NCBI GenBank assembly: GCA_947627215.1
Contig: CANQVD010000007.1
Span: 1-64,000, forward strand
Direction of reading: 5' to 3'
Origin: an uncultured Eisenbergiella sp.
GTDB taxonomy: Bacteria; Bacillota; Clostridia; Lachnospirales; Lachnospiraceae
Length of the DNA stretch: 64,000 nucleotides
Shown here piece by piece: positions 42,602-52,640 of the stretch. Every line of letters begins with the position of its first letter. The stretch's first letter is position 1. Made by a program: the position numbers and the translations under genes. The notes below the pieces were generated by a model. That model had not been told where the DNA came from and did no database searches. It saw nothing but the letters and a program-made list of their open reading frames with translations.

Positions 42602-44661
42602 CGATGATGGAAGAGCGTTTTGAACTGGCCGCGGCGCGCGTGGAGGAGATTTCACGTCTGGCGGAAACGGATGAAAGATTTCAGCCTTTTTTCAAAGAAA
42701 ATGCAGAGTATCTTGCAATCATGGCGGAGGAGTATCGCTGGGTCGCCGTCGGAAATCTGAAAAAGGCCTCGCTGCCGGAGCTGCAGCGCCACAATGAGAT
42801 CTGCTTCATTGATCTGATCGGGAAAAATTACGATACCAACTATGCCAATCCGGCATGGGCCGCGGAGAAGCTGGGGAAGGAGTACGGACAGCTTCTCAGC
42901 GCCGTCAGCGCGGAGCTGCGCAGCCTTCCGGCCTATGTATATGAGCAGAATCTGGAAGCGGCGGTGATCCGCATGGAGCTGTTTCTGGAAATATACGGCG
43001 CTTTTGTCTGCGCCTGGCAGGAGGAAAAGGGCGTTCCGGCCTACGTGTCCGTTAAGGATATCTTTTACTGGTTCGCCAGCGATTACGCGGAGCTGGTGGC
43101 ACAGGATTCCATCGCCTGCAGCGTGGACTGGGAACGGGATTTCGCGGCGAAGATCATCATGGAAAGCGACCTGTCCGATATCCGGTATCTGTTTTCTTAC
43201 GGCGAATATATCGCTGATGATCAGTGGAAGCTGGCAGAGCATCTGAACGCGCTGCCGGAGGAGAAAATACGGCGCATCGCGGATACCTATACGGAAGGGT
43301 TTCGCAAGGGCTTTGTGCTGGCGGACAAGCCGCTGGACCGGAAAAAGTCGGTGGCCGTCGTCTATCCGGTGGGCTTTGAACGGGTGATCCGGGCCGCCGT
43401 GTCCAATTTTGAGGCGATGGGCTTAAAACCGCTGTTCATCCGGGCCGCGGCCAGCTTCCTGGCGGGCAGGCGCGGATATAAGAGCGGATTTTTCGGCGCG
43501 CCCGCAAACCGGCAGTTCGATTATGACCATGAAAACGATCAGGCGCTGTATTTGGACCGAAAGTTCCTGAACCGGAAGCTGGAATGCCGGAAGAACGCCT
43601 GGGAGCAGTATCGGGAGAAGGCCGCTCTCTATGCCGGCCCCGCCGTGGTGGAATGCTTCGGGGAGGAACCCTTTTCGCCGGAGGCGAAGCCGGCGCGCAC
43701 GGAGCTTTCGGAGGAGCAGAGAAAGCTGGATCTGGAATACAGAAGCCGGGCCGGTGCCATGAGCAATGAATATGTGGATCCGGAGACCACCAGCTTCACG
43801 ATCATCGCGTTCCCGCTGCCTCAGATCGGCGAGGCGTTCCCGGAGATCTTCGACGAGGTGCTGAAGATCAATACGCTGGATGAGGATCAGTACCGGACGA
43901 TCCAGCAGCGCATCATCGACGCGCTGGACCGTGCGGCCTGGGTGCGCGTGAAGGGGATGGGCGCGAACCGGACGGACCTGAAGGTGATGCTTCATCCGCT
44001 CCGCGATCCGGCCCGGGAAACCAATTTTGAGAACTGCCTGGCGGATGTGAATATTCCGGTGGGCGAGGTCTTCACCTCTCCGCGGCTTACCGGAACGGGG
44101 GGCGTTCTGCACGTGACCAGGGTCTATCTGAACGGGCTGGAATATAAAGATCTGGAGCTGACCTTCCGGGACGGTATGGTCCGGGATTACGGCTGCGCCA
44201 ATTTCGATACGCCGGAGGAAGGAAAAAAGCTGATCGCGGACAAGATCCTTGCCAGACACGCCTCTCTTCCCATCGGGGAGTTCGCCGTGGGGACCAATAC
44301 CGCGGCTTTTGTGATGGCCCGAAAGTTTGCCATTGAAGATCGAATGCCGATCCTGATCGCGGAAAAGACGGGGCCTCATTTCGCGGTGGGGGATACCTGC
44401 TACAGCCATGAGGAGGACCGGATGACCTACAATCCGGACGGCAAGGCCATCATCGCCCGGGAGAACGAGGTTTCCGCCCTGCGGCACGAGGATATGGGAC
44501 GCGCCTATTTCAACTGCCATACGGATATCACCATTCCGTACGACGAGCTGGGCGAGCTGACCGGTGTGGCGGCGGACGGGACCGAATATCCCGTCATCCG
44601 AAACGGCCGCTTCGTGCTGGAGGGCACGGAGGAGCTGAACGCGCCGCTGATGGGTCTTTGA
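42598..44661 (+). CDS. Large M29-type aminopeptidase
   Basis: A 687-residue protein. The C-terminal half (about 330-687) resembles metal-dependent aminopeptidases of family M29 (AmpS/aminopeptidase T): KVMLHPLRDP, NIPVGEVFTSPRLTGTGG, the GEFAVGTNTAAF Glu-rich loop, and HFAVGDTCYSHEED with candidate metal ligands. Usual M29 proteins are about 370-410 residues. The N-terminal 320 residues are an additional, mostly helical region with Tyr- and Glu-rich character that I cannot assign. ATG 42598 overlaps the previous gene (ATGA); earlier in-frame starts lie inside it. No signal peptide, so it acts in the cytoplasm. Confidence 0.82.
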   Translation: MTMMEERFELAAARVEEISRLAETDERFQPFFKENAEYLAIMAEEYRWVAVGNLKKASLPELQRHNEICFIDLIGKNYDTNYANPAWAAEKLGKEYGQLLSAVSAELRSLPAYVYEQNLEAAVIRMELFLEIYGAFVCAWQEEKGVPAYVSVKDIFYWFASDYAELVAQDSIACSVDWERDFAAKIIMESDLSDIRYLFSYGEYIADDQWKLAEHLNALPEEKIRRIADTYTEGFRKGFVLADKPLDRKKSVAVVYPVGFERVIRAAVSNFEAMGLKPLFIRAAASFLAGRRGYKSGFFGAPANRQFDYDHENDQALYLDRKFLNRKLECRKNAWEQYREKAALYAGPAVVECFGEEPFSPEAKPARTELSEEQRKLDLEYRSRAGAMSNEYVDPETTSFTIIAFPLPQIGEAFPEIFDEVLKINTLDEDQYRTIQQRIIDALDRAAWVRVKGMGANRTDLKVMLHPLRDPARETNFENCLADVNIPVGEVFTSPRLTGTGGVLHVTRVYLNGLEYKDLELTFRDGMVRDYGCANFDTPEEGKKLIADKILARHASLPIGEFAVGTNTAAFVMARKFAIEDRMPILIAEKTGPHFAVGDTCYSHEEDRMTYNPDGKAIIARENEVSALRHEDMGRAYFNCHTDITIPYDELGELTGVAADGTEYPVIRNGRFVLEGTEELNAPLMGL

Positions 44662-44711
44662 CCGGCCGCGTGTGCCGCCTGTTCCGGAACGGATATTCCG
44701 AAATAAATTTC

Positions 44712-44740
44712 TTGCAATGCCGGAGAAAGTTTAGTACACT
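44712..44740 (+). promoter_or_regulatory. Promoter of the purE-purM-purN-purD operon
   Basis: TTGCAA (44712-44717), a 17-bp spacer and TACACT (44735-44740), just after the aminopeptidase gene. The leader of about 45 nt is too short for a purine riboswitch, and no PurR-type box is evident. Confidence 0.6.
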
Positions 44741-44790
44741 GTAGAATGAAAAGTTATGACGGTTTGGATTCCCGAAAAAGGAGATCAGCC

Positions 44791-45297
44791 ATGGCACAGG
44801 TCAGTATTGTAATGGGAAGCGATTCCGACATGCCCGTGATGGCGAAGGCGGCGGACATGCTGGAGCGGTTCGGCATTTCCTATGAAATGCGGATCATTTC
44901 CGCGCATCGCATGCCCGATACCTTTTTTGAATATGCGAAAACGGCCGAGGCGCGCGGCGTGAAGGTCGTGATCGCGGGGGCCGGCATGGCGGCGCATCTG
45001 CCCGGCATGTGCGCGGCTCTGTTTCCGCTGCCGGTCATCGGCGTTCCGATGCATACCGCTTCCCTGGGGGGACGGGATTCTCTCTATTCCATCGTTCAGA
45101 TGCCGTCCGGCATTCCGGTGGCCACGGTGGCCATCAACGGCGGGGCCAACGCAGGCATTCTGGCGGCGAAGATCCTGGCGGTGTCGGATCCGGAGCTTTT
45201 GGAAAAGGTGAAGGCATACGGACAGGAGATGGCGGAGGGAGTCCGGAAAAAGGACGCGGCCCTGCAGGAGAGCGGCTGGAAGGATTACGGCAGATGA
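44791..45297 (+). CDS. purE: N5-carboxyaminoimidazole ribonucleotide mutase
   Basis: Moves the carboxyl group of N5-CAIR to form CAIR in purine synthesis. The protein is 168 residues, class I size. It begins with VSIVMGSDSDMPVM. The active-site RIISAHRMP carries the catalytic His, and IAGAGMAAHLPG follows. ATG 44791 follows AAAAGGAG. The usual partner purK is not visible in the window, so free bicarbonate handling or a distant purK must supply substrate. It leads the four-gene purEMND cluster. Confidence 0.96.
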   Translation: MAQVSIVMGSDSDMPVMAKAADMLERFGISYEMRIISAHRMPDTFFEYAKTAEARGVKVVIAGAGMAAHLPGMCAALFPLPVIGVPMHTASLGGRDSLYSIVQMPSGIPVATVAINGGANAGILAAKILAVSDPELLEKVKAYGQEMAEGVRKKDAALQESGWKDYGR

Positions 45298-45318
45298 GCG
45301 TGAGGGACGGAGGATTCA

Positions 45319-46344
45319 ATGGATTATAAGAGTTCCGGTGTGGATATCGAAGCGGGTTACCGTTCTGTGGAGCTGATGAAGCGGCATGTGGCGCGCACCA
45401 TGCGCCCGGAGGTGCTGGGCGGCCTGGGCGGCTTTTCCGGCGCTTTTTCCCTGGAGAAGATCAAGGGGATGGAAAGGCCGGTCCTGCTCTCCGGGACGGA
45501 CGGCGTGGGCACCAAGCTGAAGCTGGCCTTTCTGATGGATAAGCATGATACGGTGGGCATCGATTGCGTGGCGATGTGCGTCAACGATGTGGCCTGCGCG
45601 GGCGGGGAACCGCTGTTTTTCCTGGATTATATCGCCTGCGGGAAGAATCGCCCGGAGCGGATCGCGGACATCGTGAAGGGCGTGGCGGAGGGCTGCGTTC
45701 TGGCCGGCGCGGCGCTGGTGGGCGGCGAAACGGCGGAAATGCCCGGCTTTTATCCGGAGGAGGAGTACGATCTGGCGGGCTTTGCGGTGGGCGTCGTGGA
45801 GGAGAAGGAGCTCATCGACGGACATGCGCTTAAGGCCGGAGACGTGCTCATCGGCATGGCGAGCTCCGGCGTACATTCCAATGGATTTTCTCTGGTGCGG
45901 CGCGTTTTCCCGATGACGCGGGAAAGCCTGAACACCTATTATGAAGCGCTGGGCAGGACGCTGGGGGAGGCGCTGCTGGAGCCCACGCGGATCTATGTGA
46001 AGGCGCTGGCCGCGGTGAAGGCGGCGGGCGTGACGGTAAGGGCCTGCAGCCATATCACGGGCGGCGGCTTTTATGAGAACGTGCCCCGGATGCTGAAGGA
46101 CGGCGTCAGGGCGGTCATCCGGAAGGACAGCTATCCGGTGCCGGCTATTTTCCGGCTGTTGGCCGAGCGGGGCGATATTGCAGAAGAAATCATGTATAAC
46201 ACTTACAATATGGGCATCGGCATGGTCGTGGCGGTGGAGGCGGCCGATGCGGCGCGCGCCATGGAAGCCATGCGGGGAGCGGGCGAGACGCCTTATGTCA
46301 TCGGATCCGTCGAGGCCGGGGAAAAAGGGGTGACCCTATGCTGA
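45319..46344 (+). CDS. purM: Phosphoribosylformylglycinamidine cyclo-ligase (AIR synthetase)
   Basis: Closes FGAM to AIR using ATP. The protein is 341 residues. The N-terminal [19 protein letters not shown] is characteristic, with the Gly-rich FSGAF region, [15 protein letters not shown] and [15 protein letters not shown]-binding segments, and [12 protein letters not shown] near the C-terminus. It begins 21 nt after purE, and its stop overlaps the purN start by 7 nt, so purM and purN are translationally coupled. Function is secure. Confidence 0.97.
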   Translation: MDYKSSGVDIEAGYRSVELMKRHVARTMRPEVLGGLGGFSGAFSLEKIKGMERPVLLSGTDGVGTKLKLAFLMDKHDTVGIDCVAMCVNDVACAGGEPLFFLDYIACGKNRPERIADIVKGVAEGCVLAGAALVGGETAEMPGFYPEEEYDLAGFAVGVVEEKELIDGHALKAGDVLIGMASSGVHSNGFSLVRRVFPMTRESLNTYYEALGRTLGEALLEPTRIYVKALAAVKAAGVTVRACSHITGGGFYENVPRMLKDGVRAVIRKDSYPVPAIFRLLAERGDIAEEIMYNTYNMGIGMVVAVEAADAARAMEAMRGAGETPYVIGSVEAGEKGVTLC

Positions 46345-46988
46345 GGCTTCTGGTATGCGTTTCCGGCGGGGGGACCAACCTGCAGGCGATTCTGGATGCC
46401 ATCGACAGCGGGAAGATCACCAACGCGGCCGTGGAGACCGTGATCAGCAATAACGCCGGGGCTTATGCGCTGGAGCGCGCCCGCGCGCGGGGGATCGAGG
46501 CGCTGTGTATTTCGCCGAAGGACTATTCCCGGCGTTCGGATTTTGAGGCGGCCTTCTGTGATGCGGTGGAAAAACGGGATCCCGGTCTCATCGTGCTGGC
46601 CGGGTTTCTGGTGAAGGTCCCGGATCGGATGATCAGAGCGTTCGGGGGACGGATCATCAACGTTCATCCTTCGCTGATCCCATCCTTCTGCGGCGTGGGC
46701 TATTACGGCCTGAAGGTGCATGAGGCGGCGCTGGAGCGCGGCGTGAAGATCACGGGGGCGACGGTGCATTATGTGGACGGCGGTATGGATACCGGCCCCA
46801 TTCTCCTGCAGAAGGCGGTGGAGGTGAAGCCGGGCGATACGCCGCAGCTTTTGCAGCGGCGCGTGATGGAGGAAGCGGAATGGCAGATCCTTCCCCAGGC
46901 CATTGACGGGATTGCCAATGGGAGGATGTGCTTCTTTGCCGGAGAAGGAGGGCCCCGCTGCGGCATGGGATCCGGCGGGAGGCTGTGA
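46338..46988 (+). CDS. purN: Phosphoribosylglycinamide formyltransferase
   Basis: Formylates GAR with 10-formyltetrahydrofolate. The protein has 216 residues. [13 protein letters not shown] forms the phosphate loop, [14 protein letters not shown] follows, and the catalytic block [24 protein letters not shown] and [10 protein letters not shown] holds the Asn-His-Asp set. The C-terminal tail (about 25 residues, Gly/Arg-rich) extends past the usual end and is probably disordered. The start lies inside the end of purM. Confidence 0.95.
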   Translation: MLRLLVCVSGGGTNLQAILDAIDSGKITNAAVETVISNNAGAYALERARARGIEALCISPKDYSRRSDFEAAFCDAVEKRDPGLIVLAGFLVKVPDRMIRAFGGRIINVHPSLIPSFCGVGYYGLKVHEAALERGVKITGATVHYVDGGMDTGPILLQKAVEVKPGDTPQLLQRRVMEEAEWQILPQAIDGIANGRMCFFAGEGGPRCGMGSGGRL

Positions 46989-47055
46989 ACGGTCCGCGGA
47001 ATACGGTGAAAAAGGACGGCCGGGGACGGCACGGGATACAAAACGGGAGGTCAGG

Positions 47056-48333
47056 ATGAAGGTACTGATTGTGGGAAGCGGCGGCAGGGAACACGCCATC
47101 GCGGCCAGCGTCGCCAAAAGCGGCAGAGTGGATCATATTTACTGTGCGCCCGGCAACGCGGGCATCGCGCAGATCGCGGAGTGCGTCCCCATCGGCGCCA
47201 TGGAGTTCGACCGGATCACGGCGTTCGCGAAGGAGGCGGGCGTGGATCTGGTGATCGTGGGGATGGACGATCCGCTGGTGGGCGGGTTGGTGGATGCGCT
47301 GGAGGCGGCGGGGATTCGCGCTTTCGGCCCCCGGAAAAACGCCGCGGTCCTGGAGGGCAGCAAGGTGTTCTCCAAGAACCTGATGAAAAAATATCACATT
47401 CCGACGGCGGCCTACGAGGTATTTTCGCAGGCGGACGAGGCGCTGGAGTATCTGCACTCCGGGGTGAAATTCCCGGTCGTGCTGAAGGCCGACGGGCTGG
47501 CGCTGGGCAAGGGCGTTCTGATCTGCAATACGCTGGAGGAAGCGGAGGAGGGCGTCTGTACCATCATGACCGAGCGGAAGTTTGGCTCCGCCGGCAATCA
47601 GATGGTCATTGAGGAATTTATGACCGGCCGGGAGGTCTCCGTGCTTTCCTTTGTGGACGGGAAGACCATCCGGATCATGTCCTCCGCCCAGGATCACAAG
47701 CGGGCGCAGGACGGAGACAAAGGGCTGAACACCGGCGGCATGGGAACCTTTTCTCCTTCCCCTTTTTATACGAAGGAAGTGGATGAATACTGCCGGAAAT
47801 ATATCTATCAGGCGACGGTGGATGCCATGGCTGCGGAGGGGCGGCCCTTCAAGGGCGTGATCTTCTTTGGACTGATGCTGACGCCGGAGGGGCCCAGGGT
47901 GCTGGAGTACAACGCCCGGTTTGGGGACCCGGAGGCGCAGGTGGTGCTGCCCCGGATGAAGAACGATATCGTCGACGTCTGCGAGGCATGTATCGACGGC
48001 ACGCTGGATGCGCTGGATCTGCAGTTTGAGGACAACGCGGCCGTCTGCGTGGTGCTGGCGTCCGAGGGATATCCGCTGAAATATGAAAAGGGGCTTCCGA
48101 TCACGGGCCTGGAGCGTTTTGCGGGAAAAGAGGACTATTACTGTTTCCACGCCGGGACGAAGGCGGCGGCGGACGGAACCATCGTGACGAACGGCGGCAG
48201 AGTCCTGGGGATCACCGCGAAGGGAGAGACGCTGCAGGAAGCGCGGAAAAAGGCATACGGCGCGGCGGAGTGGGTTTCGTTCGCGAACAAATATATGAGA
48301 CACGATATCGGGAAGGCCATCGACGAGGCATAG
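47056..48333 (+). CDS. purD: Phosphoribosylamine-glycine ligase
   Basis: Joins phosphoribosylamine and glycine with ATP to give GAR. The protein has 425 residues. It starts with KVLIVGSGGREHAIAA and includes an ATP-grasp domain with FPVVLKADGLALGKGV, VLSFVDGKT, the conserved QDHKRAQDGDKGLNTGGMG and EYNARFGDPEAQ. ATG 47056 follows CGGGAGG; the frame open from 46903 overlaps purN. Last gene of the purEMND cluster. purF, purC, purB and purH are not in the window, and purL is separate at 59726. Confidence 0.97.
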   Translation: MKVLIVGSGGREHAIAASVAKSGRVDHIYCAPGNAGIAQIAECVPIGAMEFDRITAFAKEAGVDLVIVGMDDPLVGGLVDALEAAGIRAFGPRKNAAVLEGSKVFSKNLMKKYHIPTAAYEVFSQADEALEYLHSGVKFPVVLKADGLALGKGVLICNTLEEAEEGVCTIMTERKFGSAGNQMVIEEFMTGREVSVLSFVDGKTIRIMSSAQDHKRAQDGDKGLNTGGMGTFSPSPFYTKEVDEYCRKYIYQATVDAMAAEGRPFKGVIFFGLMLTPEGPRVLEYNARFGDPEAQVVLPRMKNDIVDVCEACIDGTLDALDLQFEDNAAVCVVLASEGYPLKYEKGLPITGLERFAGKEDYYCFHAGTKAAADGTIVTNGGRVLGITAKGETLQEARKKAYGAAEWVSFANKYMRHDIGKAIDEA

Positions 48334-48388
48334 CGTCTGCGCCGCGGCGGGAGGACCGAAACAGAAAATCAGAAGAGGATGAGGAAAG

Positions 48389-49624
48389 ATGAACGGGAGA
48401 GAGAAAACGGAAGGTTTGAACCGGAAATTGTGTAAGGCGGCGGCCGGCGCGCTGGCGGCGCTCTGCCTGTTTGCGGCGATTCCCATGACGGGCCGGGCGA
48501 TGACGCTGGGAAGCGGCGGCGCGACAGGGAGCACGGGAACGACGGGCCCGGAAGCGGGCGGCGCGGAGCTGGGAAGCGGCGGCGCGGAGACGAACGGCGC
48601 ATCGGGAAGTACGGTGGACAGCGTGACCGTGACGGAGCGCAGCGTCAATGTGCGCAGCGATGCCAGCACCAGCGCCAGCAAGGTGGGCGGGGCCAGCAAC
48701 GGCACCGTGATGAGCGTGACCGGGGAAAAGACGGACAGCAGCGGCAAGGTATGGTATGCGGTGACGTATGAGAGCGAGGGCAGAACCATCAGCGGTTATA
48801 TCCGTTCCGACCTGGTGGAGCCGCACTATGCGGAGGTCGTGTCGGAGCCGGAGACGGAGGAACAGCCGGCCGAAACCGCGCCGGAGACGGAAGCCGCGCC
48901 GGAGCAGAACGGCACGCCTGCGGCGCCGACGGGAGATTATTATGTGGAATACGCCGACGACGGAACCGGCAATTATGTCTGGTATCTGTGCGATTCCGTG
49001 ATGGGCACCCGGTACAGCATTCAGGAGCTCGTCAATGCGCAGAGCACGGGGCAGGGCGGCTCCGGTGAGGAAGGCGGAGACAGCGGCGTTTCCCGCTTCA
49101 TTCTGATCGGCATGGCCGCCGTGATCGTCATTCTGATCGTGGTCGTCACGATTCTTTTCATCAAGCTTCGGAACGCGGGGGACGATTATGAGGACGACGA
49201 CGAAGATGACGAGGATGAGGATGAGGACGAGGAAGAGGACGACGAGGACGACGGACGCCGCGGAAGAAGGGGACTTTTCGGCAGACGCAGATCCCGTTAT
49301 GAGGACGACGACGAGGATGATGAGGACGACGAAGACGACGATGAGGATGAGGACGAGGAAGAGGACGACGACGAGGATGAGGATGAGGAAGAAGAGCGTC
49401 CCCGCAGGAAACGCCCTTCCGGAAAGCCCGTAAGAAAGCAGCCTGCTTCCAGATCCCGCAGAAAATACGAGGATGAAGATGAGGATGACGAGGACGAAGA
49501 TGAGGAAGAAGAACGTCCCCGCAAAAAGAGCGGCTCCTCCGGATCCAAAGGCGGAAAGAACTGGCAGTCCAAAAATTTTCTGGATGACGACGATCTGGAG
49601 TTTGAGTTTCTTGATCTGAAATAA
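48389..49624 (+). CDS. Membrane SH3b protein with a highly acidic cytoplasmic tail
   Basis: A 411-residue protein. A signal segment (residues about 10-35) is followed by a Gly/Ser/Thr linker. A bacterial SH3 domain covers about 75-145 (TVTERSVNVRSDASTSASK to ISGYIRSDLVEP), then a Glu/Pro/Ala spacer. One transmembrane helix lies near 232-256 (LIGMAAVIVILIVVVTILFI). The last 150 residues alternate runs of Asp/Glu with short Arg/Lys patches and end LDDDDLEFEFLDLK. SH3b outside suggests wall binding; the polyacidic tail inside could bind cations or basic proteins. Exact role unknown. It lies 55 nt after purD. Confidence 0.75.
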   Translation: MNGREKTEGLNRKLCKAAAGALAALCLFAAIPMTGRAMTLGSGGATGSTGTTGPEAGGAELGSGGAETNGASGSTVDSVTVTERSVNVRSDASTSASKVGGASNGTVMSVTGEKTDSSGKVWYAVTYESEGRTISGYIRSDLVEPHYAEVVSEPETEEQPAETAPETEAAPEQNGTPAAPTGDYYVEYADDGTGNYVWYLCDSVMGTRYSIQELVNAQSTGQGGSGEEGGDSGVSRFILIGMAAVIVILIVVVTILFIKLRNAGDDYEDDDEDDEDEDEDEEEDDEDDGRRGRRGLFGRRRSRYEDDDEDDEDDEDDDEDEDEEEDDDEDEDEEEERPRRKRPSGKPVRKQPASRSRRKYEDEDEDDEDEDEEEERPRKKSGSSGSKGGKNWQSKNFLDDDDLEFEFLDLK

Positions 49625-49742
49625 ACGGTCTCATGGAGGCTGCCGCAGAATGAAACCGGTGGGATTCGTTTTGCGGCAGTTCTTTATGCACGGGGGCGGC
49701 GCGGAGCACGGTTTCTTACGAGGGCGCTGGGGATTATAAACG

Positions 49743-50117
49743 ATGATGATCGAAATCGATTTTAGCGGAGAGGAAGCGCTGTATATCCAACTGCGCAACA
49801 GGATCATTCTGGGGATCGCCACCAACGAGCTCCGGGAGGGGGATGTGCTGCCCAGCGTGCGGCAACTGGCGGAATCAATCGGCATCAATATGCATACCGT
49901 GAATAAGGCTTATGCCGTGCTGCGGCAGGAGGGCTTTGTCCGGATGGACAGGCGGCGCGGCGCTGTGATCGCCATCGACGTCAGACGCCTGGAAGCGGTG
50001 GAGGAGCTGCGGCAGGAGCTGGCGGTGGTGCTGGCAAAGGCGAGCTGTCGGAATATTTCGCGCCAGGAAGTGCATGCTCTCATTGATGAGATCTATGAAG
50101 GATATGGAGGACTATAG
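49743..50117 (+). CDS. GntR-family regulator, YtrA subfamily
   Basis: A 124-residue winged-helix repressor. The DNA-binding domain fills residues 5-75 (YIQLRNRIILGIATNELREG, then LPSVRQLAESIGINMHTVNK). The short C-terminal helical tail is typical of the YtrA group and has no large effector domain. The stop is only 2 nt before the clpC start, so they are co-transcribed. In many Firmicutes clpC is under CtsR; here a GntR protein occupies that place. It probably controls its own operon. Start could be 49743 or the next codon 49746. Confidence 0.88.
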   Translation: MMIEIDFSGEEALYIQLRNRIILGIATNELREGDVLPSVRQLAESIGINMHTVNKAYAVLRQEGFVRMDRRRGAVIAIDVRRLEAVEELRQELAVVLAKASCRNISRQEVHALIDEIYEGYGGL

Positions 50118-50119
50118 AG

Positions 50120-52567
50120 ATGCAGTCACAGTTTACGGATAAGGCGAGAACCGCGCTGCTGCTGGCCGGCCGGGCGGCCCGGAGCATGCATCAGAGCTAT
50201 ACGGGAACGGAGCATATTCTGTTCGGCCTGATCCGGGAAGGGACCGGCGTGGCGGCCAGAGTGTTGACGGCCAACGGCGCCGCGGAGGATGCCATCCGGG
50301 AAATGATCCGGGATCTGATCGCGCCGGAGGCGGGCGCGCCCGTCATGGAACGGGACGGCTATTCGCCGCGGGCACAGGAGGTGCTGGAGGAAAGTCACCG
50401 GCAGGCCCGCCGTCTGGGAAGCCTGCTCACGGGGACGGAGCATATTCTGCTGGCGCTTCTGGCCGACGGGGACAACGTGGCGGTGCGGATCATGAACACG
50501 CTCTCCCTGCCGGTGCAGAAAATCTATGCGGATACCCTGCAGGCCATCGGTCAGGATCCTGCGGCGTACCGGGATGAGATGAACCGGAAGGGGAAAAAAC
50601 GGAATGCAGCGGCCACGCTGGAGCTTTACAGCCGCGACCTGACGAAGCTGGCGGCGGAAGGAAAGCTGGATCCTGTCATCGGAAGGGACGGGGAGATCCG
50701 GCGCGTCATTCAGATCCTGAGCCGCCGCACCAAGAACAACCCCTGTCTGGTGGGAGAGCCAGGCGTGGGAAAAACCGCCATCGTGGAGGGGCTTTCCGCC
50801 CGCATCGTGGCAGGAGAGGTGCCGGACACCGTGAAAAACAAGCGCGTGCTCATGCTGGATCTGTCCGGTATGGTCGCCGGCAGCAAGTACCGGGGCGAGT
50901 TTGAGGAGCGCATCAAGAAGGTGATCCGGGAGGTCATCGAGGACGGAAACATCCTGCTGTTCCTGGATGAGATCCATACGCTCATCGGAGCCGGGGGCGC
51001 AGAAGGGGCCATCGATGCCTCCAATATTTTAAAACCGTCCCTGGCGCGGGGCGAGATTCAGCTCATCGGCGCCACCACGCTGGAGGAATACCGCAAATAT
51101 GTGGAGCGGGACGCGGCGCTGGAGCGCCGGTTTCAGCCGGTGACGGTGGAGGAACCCACCGAGGAGGAGGCGCTGGATATTTTGAAGGGCGTGGCCCATA
51201 AATATGAAGAGCATCACAATGTCACGCTGGCACCGGAGGCGCTGGAGGCGGCGGTGAAGCTTTCCAACCGCTATATCAATGACAGGAAGCTGCCGGACAA
51301 GGCCATCGACCTGATCGATGAGGCAAGTGCGGCGGTACGGCTGAAAAGGATGCAGACGCCCAGGGAGATCGGAAGCCTGTTGGCGGAAATCGAAAAACTG
51401 GACGCCCAGATCGAGCGCTCCATCCGCATGGAGGTTTTCTCCCAGGCGGGAGAGCTCAAGCGCAGACAGGATGAATTGCTGGGCAAATATGAAAAGCTGC
51501 TGCAGCGGCAGGAGAAAAAGAACGGCCGGACTGGTCTGACGGTGACGCAGGACGATATCGCCCATGTGGTTTCCACCTGGACGAAAATCCCGGTGGAGAA
51601 GCTGACGGAGAAAGAAGGGGAACGGCTGATGAAGCTGGAATCCATTCTGCACAGACGGGTGATCGGTCAGGAGGAGGCGGTCAGCGCCGTGGCGAAGGCC
51701 ATGCGGCGCGGGCGGGTCGGCCTGCAGGATCCCCGCAGGCCCATCGGCTCCTTCCTGTTCCTGGGCCCCACCGGTGTGGGCAAGACGGAGCTTTCCAAGG
51801 CGCTGGCGGAAGCCATGTTCGGTTCGGAGAACGCGCTGATCCGCGTGGATATGTCGGAATATATGGAAGGGCATTCCGTCTCCAAGATGATCGGTTCCCC
51901 GCCGGGATATGTAGGATTTGACGATGGCGGCCAGCTTTCGGAAAAGGTGCGGCGCAATCCCTGGTCCGTGGTCCTGTTCGACGAGGTGGAAAAGGCGCAT
52001 CCGGATGTGTTCAACATCCTGCTGCAGGTGCTGGATGACGGGCATATCACGGATTCCAGAGGGCGGAAGGTGAATTTTAAGAATACGGTCATCATCATGA
52101 CCTCCAATGCCGGGGCCCAGAGAATCGTGGAGCCCAAAAATCTGGGCTTTGCTGCCAGGGACGATGCGCAGAAGAATTACGAACGGATGAAAAGCGGCGT
52201 GATGGAGGAGGTAAAGCGTCTGTTCAAGCCGGAATTTCTGAACCGGATCGATGAGATCATGGTGTTCCATCCGCTGACGAAGGAGGATATGAAGCAGATC
52301 GTGACGCTGCTCTCCGAAAACCTGGTGGAGCGCTGCCGGGAGCAGATGGGCATTTCCCTGACGTTTACGGCGGCTCTGAAGGAATATCTGGTGGAAAAGC
52401 ACAGTGACCTGAAAATGGGAGCCAGGCCTCTGAAGCGCGCGATCCAGACCGTGGTGGAGGACGCGCTGGCGGAGGAGATCCTTTCCGGCCGGGTGAAAAG
52501 CGGCGACAGTGTCAGCGCCGGGTACCGGGAAGGAAGGGTGACGTTCCGGGTGAAGGAAAAGGAATAA
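50120..52567 (+). CDS. clpC: ATP-dependent Clp protease ATPase subunit ClpC
   Basis: An 815-residue AAA+ unfoldase that feeds ClpP. The Clp-N repeat domain covers residues 1-145. The first ATPase module has Walker A GEPGVGKT (about 212-219) and [15 protein letters not shown] coiled middle domain follows (about 410-470). The second module has GPTGVGKT (about 550) and [16 protein letters not shown]. The [16 protein letters not shown] segment and a C-terminal D2 small domain complete it. The length and middle domain fit ClpC rather than ClpA or ClpB. No ctsR, mcsA or mcsB genes are adjacent. Confidence 0.93.
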   Translation: MQSQFTDKARTALLLAGRAARSMHQSYTGTEHILFGLIREGTGVAARVLTANGAAEDAIREMIRDLIAPEAGAPVMERDGYSPRAQEVLEESHRQARRLGSLLTGTEHILLALLADGDNVAVRIMNTLSLPVQKIYADTLQAIGQDPAAYRDEMNRKGKKRNAAATLELYSRDLTKLAAEGKLDPVIGRDGEIRRVIQILSRRTKNNPCLVGEPGVGKTAIVEGLSARIVAGEVPDTVKNKRVLMLDLSGMVAGSKYRGEFEERIKKVIREVIEDGNILLFLDEIHTLIGAGGAEGAIDASNILKPSLARGEIQLIGATTLEEYRKYVERDAALERRFQPVTVEEPTEEEALDILKGVAHKYEEHHNVTLAPEALEAAVKLSNRYINDRKLPDKAIDLIDEASAAVRLKRMQTPREIGSLLAEIEKLDAQIERSIRMEVFSQAGELKRRQDELLGKYEKLLQRQEKKNGRTGLTVTQDDIAHVVSTWTKIPVEKLTEKEGERLMKLESILHRRVIGQEEAVSAVAKAMRRGRVGLQDPRRPIGSFLFLGPTGVGKTELSKALAEAMFGSENALIRVDMSEYMEGHSVSKMIGSPPGYVGFDDGGQLSEKVRRNPWSVVLFDEVEKAHPDVFNILLQVLDDGHITDSRGRKVNFKNTVIIMTSNAGAQRIVEPKNLGFAARDDAQKNYERMKSGVMEEVKRLFKPEFLNRIDEIMVFHPLTKEDMKQIVTLLSENLVERCREQMGISLTFTAALKEYLVEKHSDLKMGARPLKRAIQTVVEDALAEEILSGRVKSGDSVSAGYREGRVTFRVKEKE

Positions 52568-52640
52568 GGCGCCGGCGGGCGAATATATGGCGGTGCGCCC
52601 GCGGCGGCCGGACGCGGCGGGAAAGCGAAAGGAGAGAAAA

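Noticed and set aside
44662-44790. Purine or tetrahydrofolate riboswitch upstream of purE.
   Set aside because: The gap is 129 nt and the predicted leader is about 45 nt after the promoter at 44712-44740; no aptamer-like conserved sequence was seen.
49188-49540. GAC/GAG/GAT-rich simple repeat considered as a microsatellite or a non-coding repeat.
   Set aside because: It is in frame throughout and codes the acidic tail of the SH3b membrane protein; codons are mixed rather than one repeating unit.
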